Shown here in pieces: positions 1 to 5,439 of a stretch of 7,525 nucleotides of DNA. A program made the position numbers and the translations under genes. Source of the stretch: Eubacteriales bacterium. GTDB taxonomy: Bacteria > Bacillota > Clostridia > Oscillospirales > Oscillospiraceae. The DNA is taken from positions 1 through 7,525 of the forward strand of contig JAUMXS010000064.1 of NCBI GenBank assembly GCA_030528965.1, in the 5' to 3' direction. Within the stretch, counting starts at the first letter, position 1. Each line of letters begins with the position of its first letter. The notes beneath the pieces are model-generated. The model was not told where the DNA came from, ran no database searches, and worked only from the letters and a program-made list of their open reading frames with translations.

Positions 1-10
1 GCCTCCGGCC

Positions 11-36
11 CGGGTCGCAATCATAGATTGCTCCCG
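11..36. other. Short hairpin near left edge
   Basis: CGGG (11-14) pairs with CCCG (33-36) and GCAATC (17-22) pairs with GATTGC (26-31) around an ATA loop, with a small internal mismatch. A short CTTT follows. It could be a weak terminator of a gene outside the window, but the T tract is poor. Confidence 0.35.
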
Positions 37-45
37 CTTTGGCTA

Positions 46-68
46 AAAACATGCCCCCGGCATGTTTT
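46..68. terminator. Perfect 10-bp hairpin, possible bidirectional terminator
   Basis: AAAACATGCC (46-55) and GGCATGTTTT (59-68) are exact complements around a CCC loop. Because the stem begins with A's and ends with T's, it presents a short U tract in either direction, as small bidirectional terminators do. No gene flanks it inside the window, so the role is inferred from shape alone. Confidence 0.45.
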
Positions 69-82
69 CTTAACGCGTCGCG

Positions 83-106
83 CCCTTTGCACAAGGGAGC
101 CTTGGG
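83..106. repeat. Interspersed repeat, copy 1 (CCCTTTGCACAAGGG type)
   Basis: The segment starting CCCTTTGCACAAGGGAGCC recurs at 225-249 with a single added G. The core CCCTT...AAGGG is itself a small dyad. I recall this motif as a common intergenic repeat in Oscillospiraceae genomes, but that comes from memory and was not searched. Confidence 0.6.
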
Positions 107-113
107 GCGCGGA

Positions 114-209
114 GGCCCTCTCAGTCACCTGCGGTGACAGCTCTCCCAGAGGGAGAGCCAAGGCCCTCTCAGTCGGCTTCGCCGCCAGCTCTCTCAAAGG
201 GAGAGCCAA
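114..209. repeat. Two tandem copies of a 48-bp palindromic repeat
   Basis: Positions 114-161 and 162-209 are two head-to-tail copies with the same opening (GGCCCTCTCAGTC) and the same closing (GGGAGAGCCAA). They differ mainly in the middle: CACCTGCGGTGAC in the first and GGCTTCGCCGCC in the second. Each middle is a short hairpin (CACC/GGTG and GGC/GCC), so the changes keep the ability to fold. GCTCTC near the centre also pairs with GAGAGC near the end. This is the behaviour of a REP-like or small non-autonomous mobile palindromic element. Confidence 0.7.
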
Positions 210-224
210 GTTCAGTCAGTCTGA

Positions 225-249
225 CCCTTTGCACAAGGGGAGCCTTGGG
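225..249. repeat. Interspersed repeat, copy 2 (CCCTTTGCACAAGGG type)
   Basis: This is the second copy of the repeat at 83-106, carrying one extra G in the AAGGGG run. Two further small hairpins follow immediately: GGGAG/CTCCC at 252-265 and CCTCGG/CCGAGG at 264-280. The two copies bracket the 48-bp tandem repeats, so the whole 83-280 block may be one composite element. Confidence 0.6.
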
Positions 250-320
250 TGGGGAGTTCTCTCCCTCGGTCCGCCCGAGGCTTTGGCGCGGCCGTTCCGG
301 CACAATATATAAAACACAAA

Positions 321-364
321 GATCCGGCCTGTGATCGTAACCACAGGCCGGATCCATTGTTTTT
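321..364 (+). terminator. Strong rho-independent terminator, 13-bp stem
   Basis: GATCCGGCCTGTG (321-333) pairs perfectly with CACAGGCCGGATC (342-354) around an 8-base loop, followed by ATTGTTTTT. The left flank, AAAACACAAA, gives a weaker T-rich tail on the opposite strand, so leftward termination is also possible. The gene it serves lies left of the window, beyond the repeats. Confidence 0.75.
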
Positions 365-370
365 CGGATA

Positions 371-399
371 CCCTCCGGCTTTGCCCGGAGGGGTTTTTT
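371..399 (+). terminator. Second rightward rho-independent terminator
   Basis: CCCTCCGG (371-378) pairs with CCGGAGGG (385-392) around a CTTTGC loop and is followed by six T's (394-399). It stands seven bases after the previous terminator's T tract, making a tandem pair. Double terminators insulate the 6S/DUF1292 unit from readthrough from the left. Confidence 0.75.
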
Positions 400-420
400 G
401 CTTATATTTTAAATGTACAG

Positions 421-452
421 AAAAATAAAAAAGGGCCGTCTTTCGACGGCCC
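421..452 (-). terminator. Rho-independent terminator of the 6S RNA / leftward unit
   Basis: Read on the minus strand, GGGCCGTC (452-445) and GACGGCCC (440-433) form an 8-bp GC-rich stem with a four-base GAAA loop. It is followed by a long U-rich tract, the complement of the A run at 421-432. It starts immediately after the 3' end of the predicted 6S RNA, so it terminates that RNA and any readthrough from the DUF1292 gene. Confidence 0.85.
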
Positions 453-652
453 TACCCGCAATGCCGTGGGGACTCGTTTGAAACCTGCACGACTCGGCAG
501 GTGGGTCACCTCCCCGCAGTTACCTCGCTTCCAACTTCCAACGCGGTCCGAAACCGCGCCGGGAGGCCTGCAATCCACCGCAGGAGCTCGGCGTCCCGTT
601 TCAAAAATGTGGGTTCAAAAGAAGCCCATTTGCCACGCACACCGCAGGATGT
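453..652 (-). ncRNA. ssrS: 6S RNA (regulator of housekeeping RNA polymerase)
   Basis: 6S RNA mimics an open promoter and binds the sigma-A/70 form of RNA polymerase, damping housekeeping transcription when growth slows. On the minus strand the ends form the 6S closing stem. CCTGC (648-644) pairs with GCGGG (459-455) and CGTGG (637-633) with CCACG (469-465), separated by an internal loop GGTGTG / GCATT. The 5' CTGCGGTGTGCG and 3' GGCATTGCGGG resemble the E. coli 6S ends (CUGAGAUGUUCG and GGCAUCUCGG). Inside, TTTGAAAC pairs with GTTTCAAA, leaving a large bubble carrying a GGGCTTC/GAACCC hairpin, as expected for the promoter-like bubble. Length of about 195-200 nt fits the family. I see no clear promoter of its own, so it may be processed from the upstream transcript. 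The exact 5' end is uncertain. Confidence 0.82.
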
Positions 653-718
653 TTTTTCCGATTCTTCGTATGCCTTTTCTCAGACTGCCCTATCCTACGT
701 CTCGCTCCCGGGAGCCTT

Positions 719-1018
719 TTACTCCTCGGGTTCCTCTCCGGCATCCTCTTCATCGGAAAAGAGTATTTCCATAAACTGGGCGTATACCCGGTCAAGCTCT
801 TCCTCGTCGTCTATCGACGCAAGCAGCTCCTCGTCTCCTTCCGGTTCTACCCGCAGAAGAATGATGCCGAAATCCGGATCCGTGTCTTCCATGTCCGCAG
901 GAAGAAACGCACGATACAGCGTTCCGTCAAGCTCAAGTTCATCCAGGATCTCCAGTTCGAACTCTTCGCCCTCTTCATCGACAATCGTCACAAAATTGCC
1001 GCCGAACTCTTCGCTCAT
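719..1018 (-). CDS. DUF1292 family small acidic protein (YrzB-like)
   Basis: A 99-residue, strongly acidic protein. The N-terminal half (about residues 8-58) has the pattern of DUF1292: an FVTIVDEEG opening, an EFELEILDELELDGTLY strand pair, then a D-rich turn and a GIILLRVE strand. The C-terminal third is Glu/Asp-rich. The molecular function of this family is not known; in many clostridia it sits near ruvX (yqgF) and ireB, neither of which is seen here. I chose the ATG at 1018 because a GGAGG ribosome binding site lies at 1028-1024, five bases upstream. A GTG two codons earlier (1024) overlaps that site and is unlikely to be used. A good promoter lies at 1087-1115. No terminator separates it from the 6S RNA 67 bases downstream. 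Confidence 0.88.
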   Translation of the reverse strand: MSEEFGGNFVTIVDEEGEEFELEILDELELDGTLYRAFLPADMEDTDPDFGIILLRVEPEGDEELLASIDDEEELDRVYAQFMEILFSDEEDAGEEPEE

Positions 1019-1086
1019 ACGCACCTCCGTATTTCGTCAGTAACTCTGCGTCGGCGGCCGTTTTCCCAGCCGTCCTCTGCGTCTTT

Positions 1087-1115
1087 ATTATAACTCTTTT
1101 CGGCCCCAATTGCAA
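1087..1115 (-). promoter_or_regulatory. Sigma-A-type promoter for the DUF1292 gene
   Basis: On the minus strand, TTGCAA (1115-1110) and a perfect TATAAT (1092-1087) are separated by exactly 17 bases. The predicted start is near 1080, giving a leader of about 60 bases. That leader contains the 9-mer GACGCAGAG twice (1083-1075 and 1052-1044), 31 bases apart. The promoter may also drive the downstream 6S RNA. Confidence 0.75.
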
Positions 1116-1129
1116 TCAGTTTCTTTCTC

Positions 1130-1459
1130 CTATGACCCCAGATCCTCCAGAAGCTGCATCAGTTCCGCATGACTTTCCGCCGCCATCCCCCTGCGCAATT
1201 CCTCTCTGTCCGCTTCCGGCAGATTTCGCAGTTCTATGTCCGTTACAAGCAGCGGTTCGCGCCGTTTTTCTCCCTCTTCATACACCGCAATGTATCCCTC
1301 CAGCTCCCGGAGTATATAACTCCCGGCCGCGTCCGGTCCTTCCGTTCCTTCCGGCTCTTCCGGAATGCGCGCCGCCGCCAACGCCCCTGCCGATACCGCT
1401 CCCAGCAGCATCACCGAGGCTATCATCCCTGTTATTCTATGCTTTCCGTATGATTTCAT
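1130..1459 (-). CDS. BofC C-terminal-domain-like protein, membrane-anchored
   Basis: A 109-residue protein with a short basic N-terminus, one hydrophobic segment (about residues 10-31, IT.MIASVMLLGAVSAGALA) and a C-terminal domain at about 47-109. That domain opens YILRELEGYIAVYEEG and ends with a PEADREELRRGM...AELMQLLEDLGS segment. This arrangement, a strand pair followed by LP..D...L..G and a final helix, is the pattern of the BofC C-terminal domain. In Bacillus, BofC restrains the SpoIVB protease during sporulation; many clostridial proteins carry only this domain and have no proven role. So the family is likely and the function is not assigned. The ATG at 1459 is preferred over one at 1465 because GGAGGG (1471-1466) touches the earlier ATG but stands at a normal distance from the later one. 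No terminator separates it from the DUF1292 gene. Confidence 0.72.
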   Translation of the reverse strand: MKSYGKHRITGMIASVMLLGAVSAGALAAARIPEEPEGTEGPDAAGSYILRELEGYIAVYEEGEKRREPLLVTDIELRNLPEADREELRRGMAAESHAELMQLLEDLGS

Positions 1460-1499
1460 GTGCATCCCTCCGGAAAAAGCTTACCCTTTCCCGAAAAAA

Positions 1500-1526
1500 A
1501 GTATACATTCCCCTCCTTTTTTTCAA
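1500..1526 (-). promoter_or_regulatory. Probable promoter for the BofC-like gene
   Basis: On the minus strand, TTGAAA (1526-1521) and TATACT (1505-1500) are separated by 15 bases, slightly short of optimal; TTTGAA one base earlier gives 16. The predicted leader is about 35 bases to the ATG at 1459. The -10 lies inside the AAGTATACATTC motif discussed in the findings. Confidence 0.5.
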
Positions 1527-1584
1527 ATTTGATGCACTCCGGGCGCATAATGCTGCCATACACTCTCGCGGACGAACTTTTTCC

Positions 1585-1606
1585 GTTTGTAAGTATACTT
1601 TCAAAC
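1585..1606. promoter_or_regulatory. 22-bp palindromic operator-like site at the PBP promoter
   Basis: The half sites GTTTG-T-AAGTA and TACTT-T-CAAAC are reverse complements except for one central-flank pair (1590/1601), so 10 of 11 positions pair. The inner AAGTATACTT is perfect. It covers the weak -35 region of the rightward promoter and ends eight bases before the extended -10, a position where a bound dimer would either block or recruit RNA polymerase. I do not recognise the regulator. Confidence 0.6.
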
Positions 1607-1622
1607 AAATGCATGTTATAAT
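1594..1622 (+). promoter_or_regulatory. Extended -10 promoter for the PBP operon
   Basis: TGTTATAAT (1614-1622) is a perfect extended -10 (TG-N-TATAAT). The position 17 bases upstream is TATACT (1594-1599), a poor -35, which is typical of extended -10 promoters. The predicted start is near 1629, giving a leader of about 78 bases. The leader contains a direct repeat TTGTTACT (1646-1653 and 1654-1661). It also contains a small GCCCC/GGGGC hairpin (1666-1670 with 1685-1689) just ahead of the ribosome binding site. Confidence 0.75.
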
Positions 1623-1706
1623 GTAATGTCCGGCTAATCTCTTCCTTGTTACTTTGTTACTTTCTGCCCCGGTTTTCATTCTTTGGGGCGTGGGAGGTTT
1701 CCTATT

Positions 1707-3953
1707 ATGGATTTTAAAAGCAAAAAGGCCCGCCGTATCGCTGCCGTCGGCTCCAACGCCGCCGCCTCCGTCTTCGGAGGTGTCTTTCGCACGGCTGTCA
1801 AAGTCATCATGTCTGTCCTGCTCATCTTCCTGACGACCGGACTGCTCTTTACCTGCATCTTCGCCTATTATGTCAAAACCAACCTGTCTTCCGAGATCTC
1901 CGTCGATATCGATGACTTCTCCGTCTCCCTCTCCAGTACCGTCTGGTATTATGACTCCAACGGCGAGCCTCATGAACTCACTACCCTCGCCAGTACCGAG
2001 GACCGTATCTGGGTCGATTTCGATGATATCCCCGATTACATGAAAAAAGCCGCCGTTGCCATCGAAGATAAGCGCTTCTATGAACACAAGGGCGTGGACT
2101 GGTATCGAACCGTGGGCGCCTTTGCCAATATGTTCCTCACCATGAAAAATGACTTCGGCGGTTCCACCATTACCCAGCAGCTGCTCAAAAACACCACCGG
2201 TGACAATGATATTTCCGTCCAGCGAAAACTGCGTGAGATCTTCCGGGCCCTCGAACTCGAAAAAACCCATACCAAAGACGAGATCCTCGAGTCCTATCTC
2301 AATATGGTCTATTTCGGCGGCGGCTCCTACGGCGTCTATACCGCCGCGAAAAATTACCTCGATAAAGACCTTTCCGAACTCTCCCTCGCCGAATGCGCCG
2401 CCATCATCGGCATCACCAACAACCCCTCCCGCTTCAGCCCCTTTGCCAGTGAAAAGAACAATAAGGAACGGCAGGAGATCATCCTCTATGAAATGTACGA
2501 TCAGGAAATGATCTCCTATGAGGAATATGAAGCCGCCGTCGCAGAGGAACTCGTCTTTGCCCGCGGTGAAAACGATGCCTTTGAGCAGGAGATCTACAGC
2601 TACTATGTCGAAATGGTCACCTCCGACGTCCTCAACGACCTCATGGAGAAAAAGGGTATGTCCCGCAGCGCCGCTAACCTCCTCCTTACGCAGGGCGGTC
2701 TGCAGATCTATTCCTGCATCGATATGAACTTCCAGAATGTCGTCGACAGCGTGTATCAGGATCCTTCCCAACTGCCTCAGGCCTATTATTCCATCAGCGG
2801 ACAGCCCCTTCAGTCCGCTATGATCATTGCCGATCCCTATACCGGCGATATCAAGGCTGTCGCCGGCGGCACCGGCACCAAAACCCAGAATTACGGCTGG
2901 AACTATGCCACCGATATGCACCGTCCCGCCGGCTCCTCCTTTAAGCCCGTCGCCGTCTACGGCCCCGCCTTCGACCTCGGCCTCATCACCCAAAGCACCA
3001 AGGTCCTCGACGAGGGCCCCGACAAGGTCAAGCTCGAACACACCAACTGGCTGCCCCATAACGCCAACTATGGCTACATGGGTGCTATCAACATCCGCAC
3101 CGCGCTTATCAATTCCATCAATACCGTCTCTGCCCAGATCCTTGACAAGCTCACACCCGCCGTGTCTTACGAATACCTGACCGAACGCTTCGGATATGAA
3201 TCCCTCGTCGAATCCGATATCAACTATGCTCCCCTCTGCCTCGGTCAGCTCACCTACGGCGTCACCGTTCGTGAAATGGCGCAGGCCTATACCGCTTTCG
3301 TAAACGACGGTATGCTCACCCGACTGCGCACCTATTCCCTTGTCACTGACAGTGAAGGAAACGTCGTCCTCAGCAACGAAACCGAGACCTCCACCGCCCT
3401 CAAACAGCAGACCGCCCGGAACATCACCGATATGCTCTATGCGGCCGCCTCCTACGGTACCGGTTCCGAGGCTTCCTTCGGCTGGGGCAAAATGCCCGTC
3501 GCCGGCAAAACCGGCACCACCTCTTTTGATCAGGACCGCTGGTTCGTGGGCTATACCCCCTATTATCTTGCCGCCGTCTGGACCGGTTACGAATCCCCCG
3601 AGGCTATGTATTTCTACGGCAACCCCGCCTGCCAGATCTGGAAGAAAATCATGATGCCTCTGCACGAAAATCTGGAGATCCTTTCTTTCCCGACCCCCAC
3701 CTGGCAGTCGCCCACCAACCTCTTCGGCGATGTGAAGGACCCGGAGGAAAGTGAGGAGCCCGAAGAAACGGAAGATCCGGAAGTAACCGAAACCCCGGAA
3801 ACCACCCCCACTCCGACTCCTTCTCCGACGCCCGCTCCCTCTGATCCCCCGTCCTCTGATCCCCCGGCCCCCGACCCCTCGGATCCCGATGAATCCGAGG
3901 CCCCCGAAGAAATCACTCCACCCCCCGAATCCAATGAGGAGGATGCTGCCTGA
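1707..3953 (+). CDS. Class A penicillin-binding protein (GT51 glycosyltransferase + transpeptidase)
   Basis: A 748-residue bifunctional murein synthase (PBP1a/PonA-like) that polymerises lipid II and cross-links the strands outside the membrane. There is a basic cytoplasmic N-terminus and one membrane anchor at about 31-57. The GT51 domain spans about 100-270: EDKRFYEHKGVD (120-131, with the catalytic Glu120), GGSTITQQLLKN (151-162), RKLREIFRALELE (173-185) and ESYLNMVYFGGGSYGV (195-210). The transpeptidase spans about 365-650: SSFK at 410-413 (Ser410 nucleophile), SIN at 470-472 and KTG at 601-603. All catalytic motifs are intact. The tail (about 675-748) is a low-complexity Pro/Glu/Thr/Ser run, likely extended in the wall. 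The ATG at 1707 is chosen because GGGAGG (1692-1697) stands nine bases before it; a TTG at 1683 lies upstream of that site. The stop overlaps the next start (TGATG), so the two are coupled. Leucine is very often CTC, unlike the nuclease gene at 6239-7183. Confidence 0.97.
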   Translation: MDFKSKKARRIAAVGSNAAASVFGGVFRTAVKVIMSVLLIFLTTGLLFTCIFAYYVKTNLSSEISVDIDDFSVSLSSTVWYYDSNGEPHELTTLASTEDRIWVDFDDIPDYMKKAAVAIEDKRFYEHKGVDWYRTVGAFANMFLTMKNDFGGSTITQQLLKNTTGDNDISVQRKLREIFRALELEKTHTKDEILESYLNMVYFGGGSYGVYTAAKNYLDKDLSELSLAECAAIIGITNNPSRFSPFASEKNNKERQEIILYEMYDQEMISYEEYEAAVAEELVFARGENDAFEQEIYSYYVEMVTSDVLNDLMEKKGMSRSAANLLLTQGGLQIYSCIDMNFQNVVDSVYQDPSQLPQAYYSISGQPLQSAMIIADPYTGDIKAVAGGTGTKTQNYGWNYATDMHRPAGSSFKPVAVYGPAFDLGLITQSTKVLDEGPDKVKLEHTNWLPHNANYGYMGAINIRTALINSINTVSAQILDKLTPAVSYEYLTERFGYESLVESDINYAPLCLGQLTYGVTVREMAQAYTAFVNDGMLTRLRTYSLVTDSEGNVVLSNETETSTALKQQTARNITDMLYAAASYGTGSEASFGWGKMPVAGKTGTTSFDQDRWFVGYTPYYLAAVWTGYESPEAMYFYGNPACQIWKKIMMPLHENLEILSFPTPTWQSPTNLFGDVKDPEESEEPEETEDPEVTETPETTPTPTPSPTPAPSDPPSSDPPAPDPSDPDESEAPEEITPPPESNEEDAA
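3936..3942 (+). promoter_or_regulatory. Ribosome binding site inside the PBP 3' end
   Basis: GAGGAGG lies within the last codons of the PBP gene, 10 bases before the ATG at 3953. It decides the start of the SLH-transglutaminase gene and fixes its coupling to PBP translation. Confidence 0.8.
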
Positions 3954-5380
3954 TGAAGCGTTTTTCGGCTTGGCTGGTTTGTCTGGCCCTGGTTCTCTGT
4001 ATGCTGCCCGCGGCTTCTGCCGCCTCTGTCTATTCCCCCGGCATGTTCGAGGATGTACAGGAAAGCGCCTGGTACGGTGACGATCATCAGGGAGTCATCC
4101 GGGGCGTCGTCGAAGCCGGCCTCATGGAAGGCATGGGAGACGGCCGATTCGGCATTCGGGAAAACATCACCCTCGCTCAGGCCGTGGTCATGGCTGTGCG
4201 CATGCACGCCGGCGGTGATACGGAGTCTGACGCTTCCCCTTGGTATGCCCCCTATGTCAGCTATGCCGAGAATCACGGCATGCTCGATCTGATCGATGAT
4301 CGGGACTATGGCCGCGCCGCCAAACGCTGGGAAGTCGCCGTTCTCTTTGCCCTCGCTCAGCCTGAGCAGAATTATCCCGCCATCAACACCGTGGAAGCTC
4401 TTCCCGACGTTTCCGAAGACGACAGCTACGCTTCCTGCGTTTTCCTTCTCTATCGGGCCGGTGTTCTGACCGGTTCGGATGAGCTCGGCTCCTTCCGTCC
4501 CGACAGCCCCATCCTGCGCGAGGAGGCCGCCGCTGTCCTTCTGCGTGCCGCAGACCCCGACCGTCGTTTGACCTTCGAGCCCCTCCCTGCCGTCGTTACG
4601 CCCGTCCTTCCGCCCAACCCGGCCTCGGGCTTCCTCTGGTCCGATTACCGGGAAAACATGGAAGTCTGGGACTTCGACACATGGACCGCAATTGCCACCG
4701 CCGCATATTTTGCCCTGCAGGACAGCTACAGCGTCACTCTCTGCGGTCTGCCCTTTTCCCTTAAAGACCTGACCGCCTACATGGATGAGTTTTATCATCG
4801 CTCCTACTTCTACTGCACCTATTACGATCAAACCGGCATCCTCTCCGTCGAGTATTCCTACAGCCTCTTTGACTACATGAACGGCGCTGTCCGCGGTGCG
4901 GATGAAAACCGGCTGTCTTCCGAGGCAAAGCATTATCTCGCAATCCTTGATGAGATCATCGCTTCGTGCATCAGCCCCGGGATGTCCGAACGGGAAATCG
5001 CCCGTGCGCTGCATGACTATATGGTCCTGAATTACGAATATGACACCACCGCCGTAAACGGCAGTTCCGCTTACGGCCAGCTCTCCTGGAGTTTTAAGGG
5101 CCTGCTCGATAACGGCGTCGGTGTCTGTCAGGCTTATACGGAGCTCTATTATCTGCTTTGCTGCCGCGCCGGACTGCACTGTGAGATCGTGACCGGTACC
5201 TCCTACGGCATTTCCGGCTGGAGTTCTCATGCATGGAACGTCCTGTACTTCACCGGCGAAGCCGAACCCCTCTATGTGGACGTCACCTTTGATGACCCCA
5301 TCGGCGCCGGAAAAGATTATATCTCTCATGAATATTTCCTCCTTGACGCCGACACCCTCTCTGTCGACCATATCTGGTAA
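3953..5380 (+). CDS. Secreted SLH-repeat protein with transglutaminase-like domain
   Basis: A 475-residue exported protein. Residues 1-24 are a signal peptide (KR, hydrophobic core, cleavage near AASA). Three S-layer homology repeats follow. The first is at about 31-85 (FEDVQESAWY...GLMEGMGDGRFGIRE). The second, diverged, is at about 96-136 (WYAPYVSYAENHGML). The third is at about 150-200 and is the most typical (LPDVSEDD, then GSFRPDSPILREEAAAVL). SLH repeats usually bind pyruvylated secondary wall polymers. After a Pro-rich linker (about 208-224) comes an unassigned segment. A transglutaminase-like (cysteine protease fold) domain occupies about 340-460, with GVGVCQAYTELYYLL (Cys392), SHAWNVLY (His426) and YVDVTFDDP (Asp443). 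The catalytic triad is intact. Whether it cross-links, or hydrolyses peptide or isopeptide bonds, is not visible. Coupling to a murein synthase suggests a role at the growing wall. Confidence 0.93.
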   Translation: MKRFSAWLVCLALVLCMLPAASAASVYSPGMFEDVQESAWYGDDHQGVIRGVVEAGLMEGMGDGRFGIRENITLAQAVVMAVRMHAGGDTESDASPWYAPYVSYAENHGMLDLIDDRDYGRAAKRWEVAVLFALAQPEQNYPAINTVEALPDVSEDDSYASCVFLLYRAGVLTGSDELGSFRPDSPILREEAAAVLLRAADPDRRLTFEPLPAVVTPVLPPNPASGFLWSDYRENMEVWDFDTWTAIATAAYFALQDSYSVTLCGLPFSLKDLTAYMDEFYHRSYFYCTYYDQTGILSVEYSYSLFDYMNGAVRGADENRLSSEAKHYLAILDEIIASCISPGMSEREIARALHDYMVLNYEYDTTAVNGSSAYGQLSWSFKGLLDNGVGVCQAYTELYYLLCCRAGLHCEIVTGTSYGISGWSSHAWNVLYFTGEAEPLYVDVTFDDPIGAGKDYISHEYFLLDADTLSVDHIW

Positions 5381-5439
5381 AAGACAAAGTATATACATTC
5401 ACGCAGGCACATAAAAACAATCGATGGAGGAATGATCGA

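Larger units (their letters stand above)
1..420. other. Gene-free region with hairpins, repeats and terminators
   Basis: I find no credible gene here. Open frames in this stretch are short, lack a ribosome binding site and read through repeated and palindromic DNA. It holds two hairpins near the left edge, several copies of short interspersed repeats (83-280), and two consecutive rightward terminator hairpins (321-364 and 371-399). It looks like the region downstream of a gene lying outside the window, filled with repetitive intergenic elements. The leftward 6S RNA transcript ends just to its right, so the stretch separates two transcription units. Confidence 0.7.

Noticed and set aside
453..652. 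SRP RNA, tmRNA or RNase P RNA as the identity of the structured RNA
   Set aside because: The GGTAAC string hints at SRP RNA, but the apical GGAAGC/AGCAG loop pair is absent. There is no tRNA-like end or tag frame, and no RNase P core motif. The ends fit 6S.
704..715. GCTCCCGGGAGC palindrome just after the DUF1292 stop, as a terminator
   Set aside because: It has no loop, is only 12 bases long, and on the gene's strand no T tract follows it.
331..774. A 147-codon plus-strand frame
   Set aside because: It runs through two terminators and the 6S RNA and has no ribosome binding site or domain pattern.
501..1043. A 180-codon plus-strand frame rich in serine
   Set aside because: It is the antisense of the acidic DUF1292 gene; Glu/Asp codons read backwards give Ser runs.
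1437..3665. A 742-codon open frame on the minus strand
   Set aside because: It is the antisense shadow of the PBP gene. The PBP uses C-ending codons heavily, which removes stops from the opposite strand. The translation is a low-complexity Gly/Asp/Ile-rich string with no ribosome binding site.
3614..5398. A 594-codon open frame on the minus strand
   Set aside because: It is the antisense shadow of the SLH-transglutaminase gene, for the same codon-bias reason. The SER/GLY-rich part mirrors the Pro-rich tail of the PBP.
5381..5439. A promoter for the lipoprotein gene
   Set aside because: TATATA (5390-5395) could act as a -10, but no acceptable -35 is found at the right distance, so I did not list it as a feature.
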